Below, in pieces: positions 12,160-21,060 of a DNA stretch of 64,000 nt. The DNA comes from Synaphobranchus kaupii (Eukaryota > Chordata > Actinopteri > Anguilliformes > Synaphobranchidae): positions 39,231,832 through 39,295,831 of the forward strand of contig CM056387.1 in NCBI GenBank assembly GCA_029718625.1, given 5' to 3'. Within the stretch, counting starts at the first letter, position 1. Every line of letters begins with the position of its first letter. Below the pieces are notes generated by a model that worked only from the letters and a program-made list of their open reading frames with translations, had not been told where the DNA came from and did no database searches. Position numbers and translations under genes: made by a program.

Positions 12160-12990
12160 GCCAAGGGGTCCGGGCCTCTTCTGTGGCGAGAGTTCTAAGA
12201 AAGTCGCGGCCGCTCCTCACAAAACAAACCGCGCGCTCACACACGCGACGAATTTCCCCCCCGCTTCCTTTTCAACACTTTGGGGGGGGGCTAAACCACA
12301 GAGCGGTGCGGAGTTTAAAAGGTGCACAGTAAAAACCTTTTGCGTAAAATCAACTCTGACAGCGTGATAATACATTTCACACCGATGGCCTGTTTTTTTT
12401 TTTTTTTTAAAACCCGCTGCGGACTCGTATAAACTCTGTCGAATTAACAAGGGTTGAATTAACGTCGGAGGGTTTAAGTGCGCGGCAGGACCTTCCTCTG
12501 GGTTTCCACGGCGAAGGCGTCTCCAGGAGCGAGGGAGGGGGTCGCGGGAGGGGCTGGAGGACGTCATGGCTACCGCCGTTGCCGCTGTTCTCCCCTTTAT
12601 CAGCTCGTTCTATTTATAGCACGTTGCCGTGGCGCTTGTACGCAATGTTCCAAAAGAACACCGCCGCCCACCCATTCTGGACCCGCCGGTTGTACTCGTC
12701 TCTCAATGCCGCGCTCCCGCTAATCCGCCGGTGAACCGCGCAGCCAGCCAGCCAGCCAGCCGGCCCGCCGCGCGCGCCAGCAGAAGATTACAGGGTTAAC
12801 TCCCGCTGTATTGAGTCAGCGAGTCGAGTCTGTGTCGTGTGCGCGCGCGGCTATAAAAATGTCATTTCGCCGAACGTTAAACTATGCGAGTCGCAATGCA
12901 GAGGAACGTTCAACGGCAATAACATTTATAAAAGCATTTCCCCCCCCAAACGCGTCTGGAGATTCCACAAGGCCCTGGCCCAAGCTGCAC
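12160..12990. promoter_or_regulatory. CpG-rich stretch, possible CpG island
   Basis: Density of CG dinucleotides is clearly raised compared with the flanks. It includes a gcggccgc site near 12207 and runs such as gtgcgcgcgcgg (12839) and gccgcgcgcgcc (12767). A short cagc repeat lies at 12744-12760. Features such as tctatttatagc (12609) could be a TATA-like element, but no first exon can be identified downstream. It may be a promoter-associated island or simply GC-rich DNA. Confidence 0.3.
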
Positions 12991-12998
12991 AAACAATC

Positions 12999-13375
<377 letters not shown>

Positions 13376-13430
13376 GAAGCATGCATTCTCAGACGCACGT
13401 GCACTCATACACACGCCCTGCGTGCGCTCG

Positions 13431-13435
<5 letters not shown>

Positions 13436-13464
<29 letters not shown>
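13436..13464. repeat. (CA)n microsatellite
   Basis: About 14 CA repeats, flanked by caca- and cgca-type words. Confidence 0.92.
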
Positions 13465-13465
<1 letters not shown>

Positions 13466-13891
13466 ATGCACACGCACTCTTACATAACTGCAGCCGCAGT
13501 GCTGCCAGTGAGTATCTGACAGTCCGTACTGTCCTGACGCAGCAAAGAGAGAGTGTGCTGAGTGCTGCTCGATGTACCTGGCCAGCAGGGTCAGAGGTCG
13601 GCCAGGATTACAGCGTTTCCGCGGGGCGCGTGCGCTGGGCTCAGCACAAACGATAACAGCTGAGCCGCGCGCGGGGGGGGGGGGCATGCTGGCCGCTCAG
13701 GGCACATCACGTTCCTAGTTAACCTTGGTTGCCATGGCAGGGGTCCAAGCCGTCGCCGGGGGCCAGACTGTACGCGTGCCCCTCTTTCAATCCCTAAGCA
13801 CAGTCACACACCCCCCCCGCCCCCCACACCCGTTACGCAACGCAGATAAACGCGGTCAAAATGGCGGCGAGGGAGAAGGGTGGGAGAGGGT
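13465..13891. other. single-copy GC-rich stretch
   Basis: Unique sequence with a G-run near 13674-13683 and a C-run near 13810. No gene is supported. Confidence 0.45.
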
Positions 13892-14118
13892 CGCAGGCAG
13901 GCAGGGGAGGGAGGGGGCCGGCGTGGGGGGTGGAGGTTGGGCGGTGGGTGTTCCTCGCAGGCAGGCAGGGGAGGGAGGGGGGCCGGCGTGGGGGGTGGAG
14001 GTTGGGCGGTGGGCGTTCCACGCAGGCAGTCAGGGGAGGGAGGGGGCCGGCGTGGGGGGTGGAGGTTGGGCGGTGGGCGTTCCTCGCAGGCAGGCAGGGG
14101 AGGGAGGGGGCCGGCGTT
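13892..14118. repeat. 64-bp G-rich minisatellite
   Basis: Three full units and a partial fourth start at the word cgcaggcag at 13892, 13956, 14021 and 14085, giving periods of 64, 65 and 64 bp. Each unit has several runs of three to six G (ggggagggaggggg, gtggggggtgg), so the plus strand can in principle form G-quadruplexes. The open frames over it on both strands are repeat-derived. Confidence 0.95.
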
Positions 14119-14326
14119 TGCACACAGACAGCATGACCATCGGAACATACTCAGGAATATCTGGCTCCGATGAGCTGAAGCAGGCCGGAGTATTGGCCTC
14201 TCTTCTGCCTGGGGAGGTGGGGTACGGGGGGGGGTGAGCCTGCCCTTGTGCTGTGACAATATGCCTTTATATAAATAAATGCCTGAATGCAACGCGATGG
14301 ACTGTGACCTACAGATAGCCAACCAC

Positions 14327-14790
14327 CATGTTGTCTGTCTGTGTGTGTATGTGTGTGTGTGTCTGTCTGTGTCTGCGTATGCGTGTCTGTCTGTCTGTCT
14401 GTGTCTGTGTGTGTCTGTCTGTCTGTGTCTGTGTCTGCGCGTGCGTGTGTGCGTGCGTGTGTGTCTGTCTGTGTCTGCGTGTGTGTGTGTGTATGTGTGT
14501 CTGCGTGTGTGTCTGTCTGTCTGTCTGTCTGTGTCTGTGTGTCTGTCTGTGTCTGCGCGTGCGTGCGTGTCTGTCTGTGTCTGCGTGTGTGTGTGTGTGT
14601 ATGTGTGTCTGCGTGTCTGTCTGTCTGTCTGTCTGTGTCTGCGCATGCGTGTGTGTGTGTGTGTGTCTGTCTGCGCGTGCGTGTGATGTGTGTCTGCGTG
14701 TGTGTCTGTGTGTGTCTGCGTGTGTGTCTGTCTGCGCGTGCGTGTGTGTGTGTGTGTGTGTATGTGTGTCTGTGTGCGTGACCGCTTGCC
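14327..14790. repeat. complex TG/TCTG microsatellite
   Basis: About 460 bp of tgtg, tctg and tgcg modules with a loose higher-order order (tctgtctgtgtctgcgtg blocks). Cys/Val-rich frames of up to 165 codons are artefacts. Confidence 0.95.
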
Positions 14791-15340
14791 TTCCTGTGTC
14801 GACCGCAAGCAGTGCTTCTCTGTAATGATCAAGAGTACGGAGTGCAGGAAAGCTCTTCTCATTAAAGCTTCAACTTATTTCAACTTCCTACTTCTTCAGT
14901 GTTGTCAGGGCATTCATGTGTGCATGTGCGTGTGCATGTCTGTGTGCATGTGCATGTCTGTGGGCGTGTGCTACTTTTACGTCTCCGTCTCCCACTTCCT
15001 CCTAATTCATTAACCTCTGCACATTTCCCCCCAAAACTGTATTACTGTACTGCACTGCTATTCATTACTATTTGAGAAATGTTCCATTAAATTCACTGAA
15101 ATGCTCATGTGACGCACGAGGTTGAAATGGGTCAATTATGCAAGTAATTTATATATTTGAGAGTAAAGAAACTTGGTTTTGGAACATTTTCCCCATTACA
15201 GTAATAATTATTCACGTTCCTGTCAAGCTCTTGCCAAATGAAGTGATATTTATCCGCGACACATCACCAGGGACAGAAGACTAAAGATAGATACATGGCC
15301 AGTCAGTCTCATCTGTTTACTTTGCTTTTTATAACCACTG
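14791..15340. other. single-copy AT-rich stretch
   Basis: Unique sequence. 15040-15290 has the texture of non-coding regulatory DNA (tcaattatgcaagtaatt, cagtaataattattcac), but nothing diagnostic is present. Confidence 0.4.
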
Positions 15341-15344
15341 CTAG

Positions 15345-15378
<34 letters not shown>
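15345..15378. repeat. (CAGA)n microsatellite
   Basis: Eight or so tandem CAGA tetranucleotides. Confidence 0.96.
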
Positions 15379-15543
15379 TAAGCTAAAAGTGAAATGCAGT
15401 GTAGCGTGCGTTCATTACCATTACAGAATGCTTCATGTTTGGAACAACTTTTGGGAAACAGTCATTTGCATTATTGAGGACTTGTAAAGCAGGCGCGTTA
15501 AGTGAGGTGCTAAAGGTGTGTAATGTCATCATGGCTGCCAGAT

Positions 15544-15732
15544 GGGTATTTCACAAAGCAGGATTACGGAGTTAGCTGGATAACTGCACTGAGTAAAATC
15601 CGGAACAGCTCTTTGGGAGTGGTTCCAGGTTTTACTCAGTGCAGTTATCCAGCTAACTCAGAAATCCTGCTTCTCTTACTCAGTGCAGTTATCCAGCTAA
15701 CTCAGAAATCCTGCTTGGTAGTATACGCCCCC
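15544..15732. mobile_element. palindromic MITE, family A, with a duplicated right arm
   Basis: The left end gggtatttcacaaagcagg and the right end cctgcttggtagtatacgcc are imperfect inverted repeats. The left arm contains gagttagctggataactg and the right arm its complement cagttatccagctaactc. The right arm is present twice in tandem (cagttatccagctaactc at about 15640 and 15685). A related copy with a single right arm lies at 47096-47269. It is non-coding and I do not assign a superfamily. Confidence 0.8.
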
Positions 15733-16555
15733 AGGTACTATTTAGAGAATGGTTGAAGGCCTTCTCCCCACCAACATAAATAAGCCTCATTACAGCACTC
15801 CTGAAAGCCCAAGAGACAACAGGAACATTAATTACATCAGTGATAGAATAACCTTTTGATTAAAGGAGACAACTCTAAGGCTTATAATTATTTGTGTATC
15901 ACAACTCACGGAAAAGTCATAAACAAATAAGGTAATTGCAATAATAATAATTTAATATTTACCCTTCCAACATGTAAGCATAACCTAAGAGGTCTCATTT
16001 AATTACAATTTTTTTTCACATGCTTCAACATTGATTTACAGATAACTGTGAACATTCTAGGCTATTTAATTTTAGCATTTAGCGTCAATTTGATTTTAAT
16101 TAGTTTTTTTTTTTCATGGCTTTGCAACCAACAAATGTTCCAGATGATACAATGCGCTGAACCACTAAACCTTCTCCAGTTAGACATCTATGTTTTGGCT
16201 GAATTTTCTAGAAAACATCCAATAACAGCTTATGAAAATAACTGATGGAAATGAGAAAATCAAGTGTACTGTACAGAATGTACAAGCTTAATGAGCAAGC
16301 CATGTTGAAACGTTTTAGTTGATTTGATACTAATATGTAATATCATGTAATATTTTCCCTTCGTACAAATATTATTTATTTCTGTGTTCTTGTTCTTTGC
16401 CTAAGGAAATACACTGAAGTTCACATTTATGATAATACATTTGAAAAACACTGTAGCCTAAAAGGACTCCACTCTCTAAACTGTCGCTTTAATCCACTAT
16501 TACAATATTCTGAAAATATTCACTTCATTGAAACACAAAATCAGCCATTACTGAG
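15733..16555. other. AT-rich single-copy region
   Basis: Unique AT-rich sequence with no gene or repeat recognised. Several TAAT-type words occur (taattacat, ttaattacaat, tttaattagt), as expected for AT-rich non-coding DNA. Confidence 0.45.
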
Positions 16556-16714
16556 AGAATTGGAAAACGTGGGGTGTCTCGGTGGAGCAGCCTGTAGAGC
16601 ACCGTCTACATGGCCATCGCGAGCCGCGACGTTGGCGATTTAAATCCGACCGCGCAACCTTCGTCGCATGTCTCTCCCTCTCTCTCGCTCGCCATTCTTC
16701 CTGTCTCTCTACAC

Positions 16715-16909
16715 CAGTGGTCCCCAACCCTGTTCCTGGAGATCTACTGTCCTGTTGGGTTTTCACTACAACCCTAACAAAGCACACCTCATTCAACAGC
16801 TAGAGATCTCGTTGAGCTGCTAATTGATAAAATCAGGTGTGCTTTGTTAGGGTTGGAGTGAAAACCCAACAGGACAGTAGATCTCCAGGAACAGGGTTGG
16901 GGACCAATG
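16715..16909. mobile_element. hAT MITE 1, palindromic, 195 bp
   Basis: It starts cagtggtccccaaccctg and ends cagggttggggaccaatg, a terminal inverted repeat of the hAT type. The two arms are inverted copies of about 75 bp each, almost perfect. It is flanked by 8-bp target duplications ctctacac (16707-16714) and ctctacag (16910-16917), the right size for hAT and matching the hAT target preference nTnnnnAn. It encodes no transposase. Confidence 0.92.
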
Positions 16910-16917
16910 CTCTACAG

Positions 16918-17363
16918 CAGGGATGGGCAACTTTAACTCCTGGGGTTATAGGACTGGCCCCCGGTCCGCCAGGACTGGAGTTAAACCTGCATAAACACCG
17001 GCCCCCAAGGACTGGAGTTAAACCTGCATACACACCGGCCCCCCAGGACTGGAGTTAAACCTGCATACACACCGGCCCCCCAGGACTGGAGTTAAACCTG
17101 CATACACACCGGCCCCCCAGGACTGGAGTTAAACCTGCATACACACCGGCCCCCCAGGACTGGAGTTAAACCTGCATACACACCGGCCCCCCAGGACTGG
17201 AGTTAAACCTGCATACACACCGGCCCCCCAGGACTGGAGTTAAACCTGCATACACACCGGCCCCCCAGGACTGGAGTTAAACCTGCATACACACCGGCCC
17301 CCCAGGACTGGAGTTAAACCTGCATACACACCGGCCCCCCAGGACCGGAGTTGCCCACCCCTG
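16918..17363. mobile_element. hAT-like MITE 2 carrying an internal minisatellite
   Basis: The ends are cagggatgggcaact and agttgcccacccctg, inverted repeats with one mismatch. It is flanked by ctctacag (16910-16917) and ctctacac (17364-17371), the same 8-bp target as hAT MITE 1. Nearly the whole interior is a 37-bp tandem repeat, so the original short element has been inflated by repeat growth. Confidence 0.88.
16938..17350. repeat. 37-bp minisatellite inside hAT MITE 2
   Basis: About eleven units of 37 bp, each with ggactggagttaaacctgca followed by tacacaccgg and a run of C. The first two units and the last are the most diverged; the central eight or nine are almost identical, which suggests recent homogenisation. 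Confidence 0.96.
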
Positions 17364-17505
17364 CTCTACACTGTGCTGTCCAAGCCCTAAAAACCTGAAA
17401 AAGCCCTAAAAAAAGAAAAAGAATTGGAAAACTCTGCCCTGCAAGCAATGACAGAGCACTTAATCTAGACCATAGCACACCATCACTGACCTGAGGGCTA
17501 GTGCT

Positions 17506-17582
17506 TCACCTGGAGGGCCCACCTGGAGGTCCCACCTGGAGGCCCCACCTGGAGGCCCTACCTGGAGGCCCCACCCGGGAGC
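17506..17582. repeat. 15-bp minisatellite
   Basis: About five units of ccacctggaggcccc with small differences. Confidence 0.92.
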
Positions 17583-17605
17583 CACTCTTCAGTTTAAAAG
17601 TCTTA

Positions 17606-17895
17606 GCCGCCACGGTGGCGCAGCGGTAAAAGCGCCGACTTTCAGTCGCACACCGAGGATCAGGGGGTTTCGCGCCCCCGGTCCTGCTAGATCCGATTAT
17701 GGCCAGTGCCTCGAGGGAGTGGCAACTGGCGGCAGCTTGATGAGTCAGCAAGAGGACATGGCGCCCTCCTTCCTACTATCGGCTGACGGGGTTGTGTGGC
17801 GGCAAATTCTCAAGCGGTTGCTACACTGAGAATTGAATAACATAGGGTACAATTGGCTAGCAAATTGGGGGGAGAAAATGGGGAAAAAATTTCAG
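17606..17895 (+). mobile_element. tRNA-derived SINE (family C)
   Basis: The head cacggtggcgcagcggtaaa is a tRNA-like A-box region, with a B-box-like gggtttcgcgcccccgg about 40 bp on. The body includes cgagggagtggcaactggc and atcggctgacggggttgtgt. The tail is tacaattggctagcaaattg followed by a G-rich and A-rich end, a tail type I have seen in fish SINEs. No target duplication is evident and the copy is otherwise intact. Confidence 0.75.
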
Positions 17896-18570
17896 AAACA
17901 AAAGAGCTTTTTTTTTCCAAAAGAGCTTTTTATTTAAAGCACAAACTTTTAAAGGTTTTATAGAAAAATTGTAGAAACAGATTCAATCTGAAGAGACTCC
18001 CTGAGAAGGCCGTTCAGAGACAGAAAACGTCTTCAGAAACAGAAGCCTGTCAGAGTTTCGTTGGACTTTTCACTGTCATTGAAACAGAGGTTCGCGCGCG
18101 GCTATACTCCGATAGCATCTTTGTAGACGGGATCCGTGTAATGACTCACAGCAAACTCCATTAAAATGGAGCATCGTGTATCGGTATAGAAATATACATG
18201 TATTGCTGTCTGTGATAAGTGAGACAATTTTGACGTCGACAAACTGTGAATGTGACGGGAATATTTTGAGCTATTTGGCCATAACTGCGACCGCTCAGTT
18301 CAAGTGAATATTAACATTGTGTCTCCAATTTATTTCTGGCATGTAGATGCATACTGTGCATGAAACCTGAACCTGATGTCATCTCTGTTATGTACTGTCG
18401 ATGTTTAACGCTACAATGACATTTTCTCATGCCGGGGTTAGTTATTGGCCGCAGAGTTGGCCATTACGGTCATATGATCACAATAAAACAACTGCAATAT
18501 TCAAATATTTCTGTCCTGGAACAGTGTTACTTTGAAACAGTGAAACACAGCCACCACGCCCACCCGCCAG
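17896..18570. other. single-copy AT-rich stretch
   Basis: Unique sequence. The word aaaagagcttttt occurs twice at about 17900-17935. No gene is supported. Confidence 0.45.
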
Positions 18571-18608
18571 CACACACACACACACACACACACACGCGCG
18601 CGCGCGAA
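18571..18608. repeat. (CA)n joined to (CG)n
   Basis: A CA run passes directly into cgcgcgcgcgcg, giving about 37 bp of alternating pyrimidine-purine sequence of the kind that favours Z-DNA. Confidence 0.9.
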
Positions 18609-18729
18609 ATGTACACACACGCACTTCAACCGGCGTGCGCTTTTTCAGGACCAAATGACCCACTTTTCAGAGGGAGTTTCATAAAACAAGAAAATGTTCA
18701 TCTTTAAAAGGTTACTTATTAAGTTTGCT

Positions 18730-19330
18730 GTTGGCAGCACTAACCCACGCCCCCACTGTCCTACATTTCGGTATCGCTGGGCGTGCGGAACGCACCACGC
18801 TCACTCGTCATCCAGGCAATGTAACGAGGCGTTTCCGCGGTTACGGCCCCGTTGCAAGGCCGTGTTGGGGGGGGGGGGGTGAGGGGCAGGGGAGGGTATC
18901 GAAAAACATTGCGGAATGTTCCCATCCCTCATTCGGACAGGCGAGCGAAATCCAGTCCCGCCCCGACCTCCGAGCAGCGATCCCGCCGTGGGAGAGCCAG
19001 GAGCCGCCGAGACTCGCCGTCGCACCTGTTCCGCGCGTCAGCGGCGGCCAACGGGAGAGAAAACAGAAGCCGAGCCGCACGGCTCCCCGGGGGGCTCCTC
19101 GTGTCCCCCCCGCCCCCCCCCCCCCCCTCCGGAAAGAGAATTCGGCGGCGCAAATTCCTCGCGAGAGCTCAGACCGTCCTCAGCCACGACGGTAATTCAA
19201 AACATTTGCAATTAGACGCGTATAATCCGATCACGTCCTCCTTCGCGAAGCGTTACCAAGACGATGGACGAAAATAGCGCCGGCCATCGCTTAGGCTCGC
19301 CGCGTGACCACACCACGAGATTAACCGGCA
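18730..19330. promoter_or_regulatory. CpG-rich stretch, possible CpG island
   Basis: CG dinucleotides are frequent throughout and GC content is high, in contrast to the AT-rich DNA just upstream. Several overlapping open frames (up to 156 codons) in all frames and both strands reflect the loss of stop codons in GC-rich sequence. No exon or start codon can be chosen. It may mark a promoter; there is no further support. Confidence 0.3.
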
Positions 19331-20518
19331 TTCACCGTACACCGTGACACAAAAAAAACCTTCTGTAGCGCCCTCTCTACATGTCACAAAGACCGCTTCC
19401 TCTCCTTGAAGGCCCGAGGTGCAAAGTCAATTACTACTTATTTGTTTGGCCGAGGCGACATCCGAGGCCGTCGTAGCGAAGCCGAGCTAAACACGCATGT
19501 CACAAACAGCGGGGAGCGTGAGGACAGAACATTCTGTTACGCAGTAAAAGAACAGGGCAAGGCGGGACAAGCTTGCGACGGCAGTTGTTTGCATACATGT
19601 AAGGCAGCGGTGACACCTGTAAATTGACCTGACAGAGGAACATTACCTCATGGGGAGGGGGGGGGGGGGGGGGGGGGGTGAGGTCACCGGGTGCCAAAAA
19701 CCAATCAATAAGAGCGCACCACTGTCCCTGTGCTTTTCTAACATACTCCAGTACCTCTGAGAGAGCTGGTATGCAGTGCACTGCAGTGTATCACGTTTCA
19801 CTGGGAGGAACGGCGTGAGAGGACACAGGGCTCTACAGTACGAGGAGGCCGCAGTGCGAGAACTGAAGTCAACAGGTGGGTTCTGGCGGGAACGTAATCA
19901 AACAAAAAACACTGCAACCGCCGTCGTGCGCAATGTACACAAGAGAGATAAACCTTTTTAAGGCGTGCCTCTCAGTGTTTAAGTCATTTTTTTTTTACCC
20001 CCTAAGCAGTGGGTTTCCTGTGTAAAAGTCAGTCAGTGAAAAGTCAGCGCAGTTTGCCACGCAGAACGATGATCGTGGTGTAGGTTTACAGGCCCCAAGT
20101 TCAGTCCCCAGCCACGTCCAAAACTACTCTTCTGACACACGGAAGCACTTTTTTTCCGACGAGAGCTTTCGTTGAGTTAATCCTCTGGGATTATACAATT
20201 TTCCCACACTTCACACGAGAGCGATATGGACGAGGACGTGGACAAGGGCCCTCTTCTTATTCGAGACGACAGAACGTACGCGGCGCCCCGCCGTAGCTTA
20301 GAAAATGAGAAATTTCCGCATGAAAGAAATCACCGGCAGATGTAAAAGTACCGTGCAGAAATAAACAGGTAAAGCGCAGGAAACATTCGGTCTGTACGCT
20401 TACGGGGGTCACACTGTGCCCATCGGCAGCTTTAACAGAAAATGAGGAAAACTGAGCCATTACAGGGACTCGTTCGCACGGACTCTTTGCTTGCCTGGGC
20501 AGCAAACACAGGTCTTCA
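19331..20518. other. single-copy region with a G22 tract
   Basis: Unique sequence that includes a 22-nt guanine tract at 19657-19678. The open frame on the minus strand at 20257-20739 crosses the boundary of the Tc1-like element and so is not a single gene. Confidence 0.45.
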
Positions 20519-20520
20519 TA

Positions 20521-21042
20521 CACTGCCTGGCCAAAAAGAAAGTTGCAGTTGCACCAGTCATGCATAGTGCCCACTGTACAAGCCTCTGGAGGCAGTGTTA
20601 TGATCTGGGGTTGCTTCAATTGGTCAGGTCTAGGCTCAGCAACATTATGCAGCAATAAAATGAAGTCAGCGAAGTACCTGAATGTACTGAATGACCAGGT
20701 TAACCCATCAATGGGCATATTCCAGGACGACAATGCCAAGATTCATCGGGCTCCAATTGTGAAAGAGTCATTTTCACACATGAATTGGCCACCAGAGTCC
20801 TGACCTTAACCCCATTGAAAGTCTTTGGGATGTGCTGGAGAAGACTTCACGGAGTGGTTCGACTCTCCCGTCGTCAATACAAGATCTCGGCCAAAAATGA
20901 ATGCAAGTCTGGACGGAAATAAATGTTGTGACGTTGCATAAGGTTGTCGAAACAATGCCACGACGAATGCGCGCCATAATCAAAGATAAAGGCGGTCCAA
21001 CAAAATATTACAATGTGCAACTTTTTTTTTGGCCGGGCAGTG
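20521..21042 (+). mobile_element. Tc1-like transposon, internally deleted, 522 bp
   Basis: The inverted ends are cactgcctggccaaaaagaa and, at the right, ttttggccgggcagtg (complement), continuing inward to agttgca in both. A TA dinucleotide lies outside each end (20519-20520 and 21043-21044), as expected for Tc1/mariner. Full-length relatives are typically well over 1 kb, so the 5' half of the transposase is missing. Confidence 0.92.
20543..21012 (+). pseudogene. Tc1-like transposase, C-terminal fragment, broken
   Basis: The first part (to about 20800) reads as the Tc1 transposase block [10 protein letters not shown], then FQDDNAKIH, which holds the second catalytic aspartate (DDE/DDD family). 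Immediately after WPPES the frame breaks. The expected [11 protein letters not shown] block with the third catalytic position continues in a shifted frame at about 20796. The DNA-binding N-terminal half and the first catalytic aspartate are absent. It cannot make an active transposase; its ends might still be mobilised by a related enzyme. Confidence 0.88.
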
Positions 21043-21060
21043 TATTTATGCATGACAGAT

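Larger units (their letters stand above)
16556..17432 (+). mobile_element. tRNA-derived SINE (family B), split by two hAT elements
   Basis: The SINE is flanked by a perfect 13-bp target duplication, agaattggaaaac, at 16556-16568 and 17420-17432. Its 5' part (16569-16714) has a tRNA-like head: ggtgtctcggtggagcagcc (A-box region), then gcgagccgcgacgttggcga and a decayed B-box (gatttaaatccgac). Its 3' part (17364-17419) is ctctacactgtgctgtcc followed by an A-rich tail with the word aagccctaaa twice. The two parts are separated by 649 bp of inserted hAT DNA (16715-17363). A diverged relative on the minus strand lies at about 25945-26122. The exact outer duplication shows that this SINE was inserted first and that the hAT elements came later. 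Confidence 0.9.

Noticed and set aside
13804..14862. 352-codon minus-strand frame
   Set aside because: It joins a CA/CAGA array and a G-rich minisatellite. No domain.
17606..17690. tRNA gene
   Set aside because: tRNA-like promoter words, but followed by SINE body and an A-rich tail.
18725..19277. Frames of 93-156 codons in a CpG-rich block
   Set aside because: All six frames are long here because stop codons are rare in GC-rich DNA. None has a domain or splice context that singles it out.
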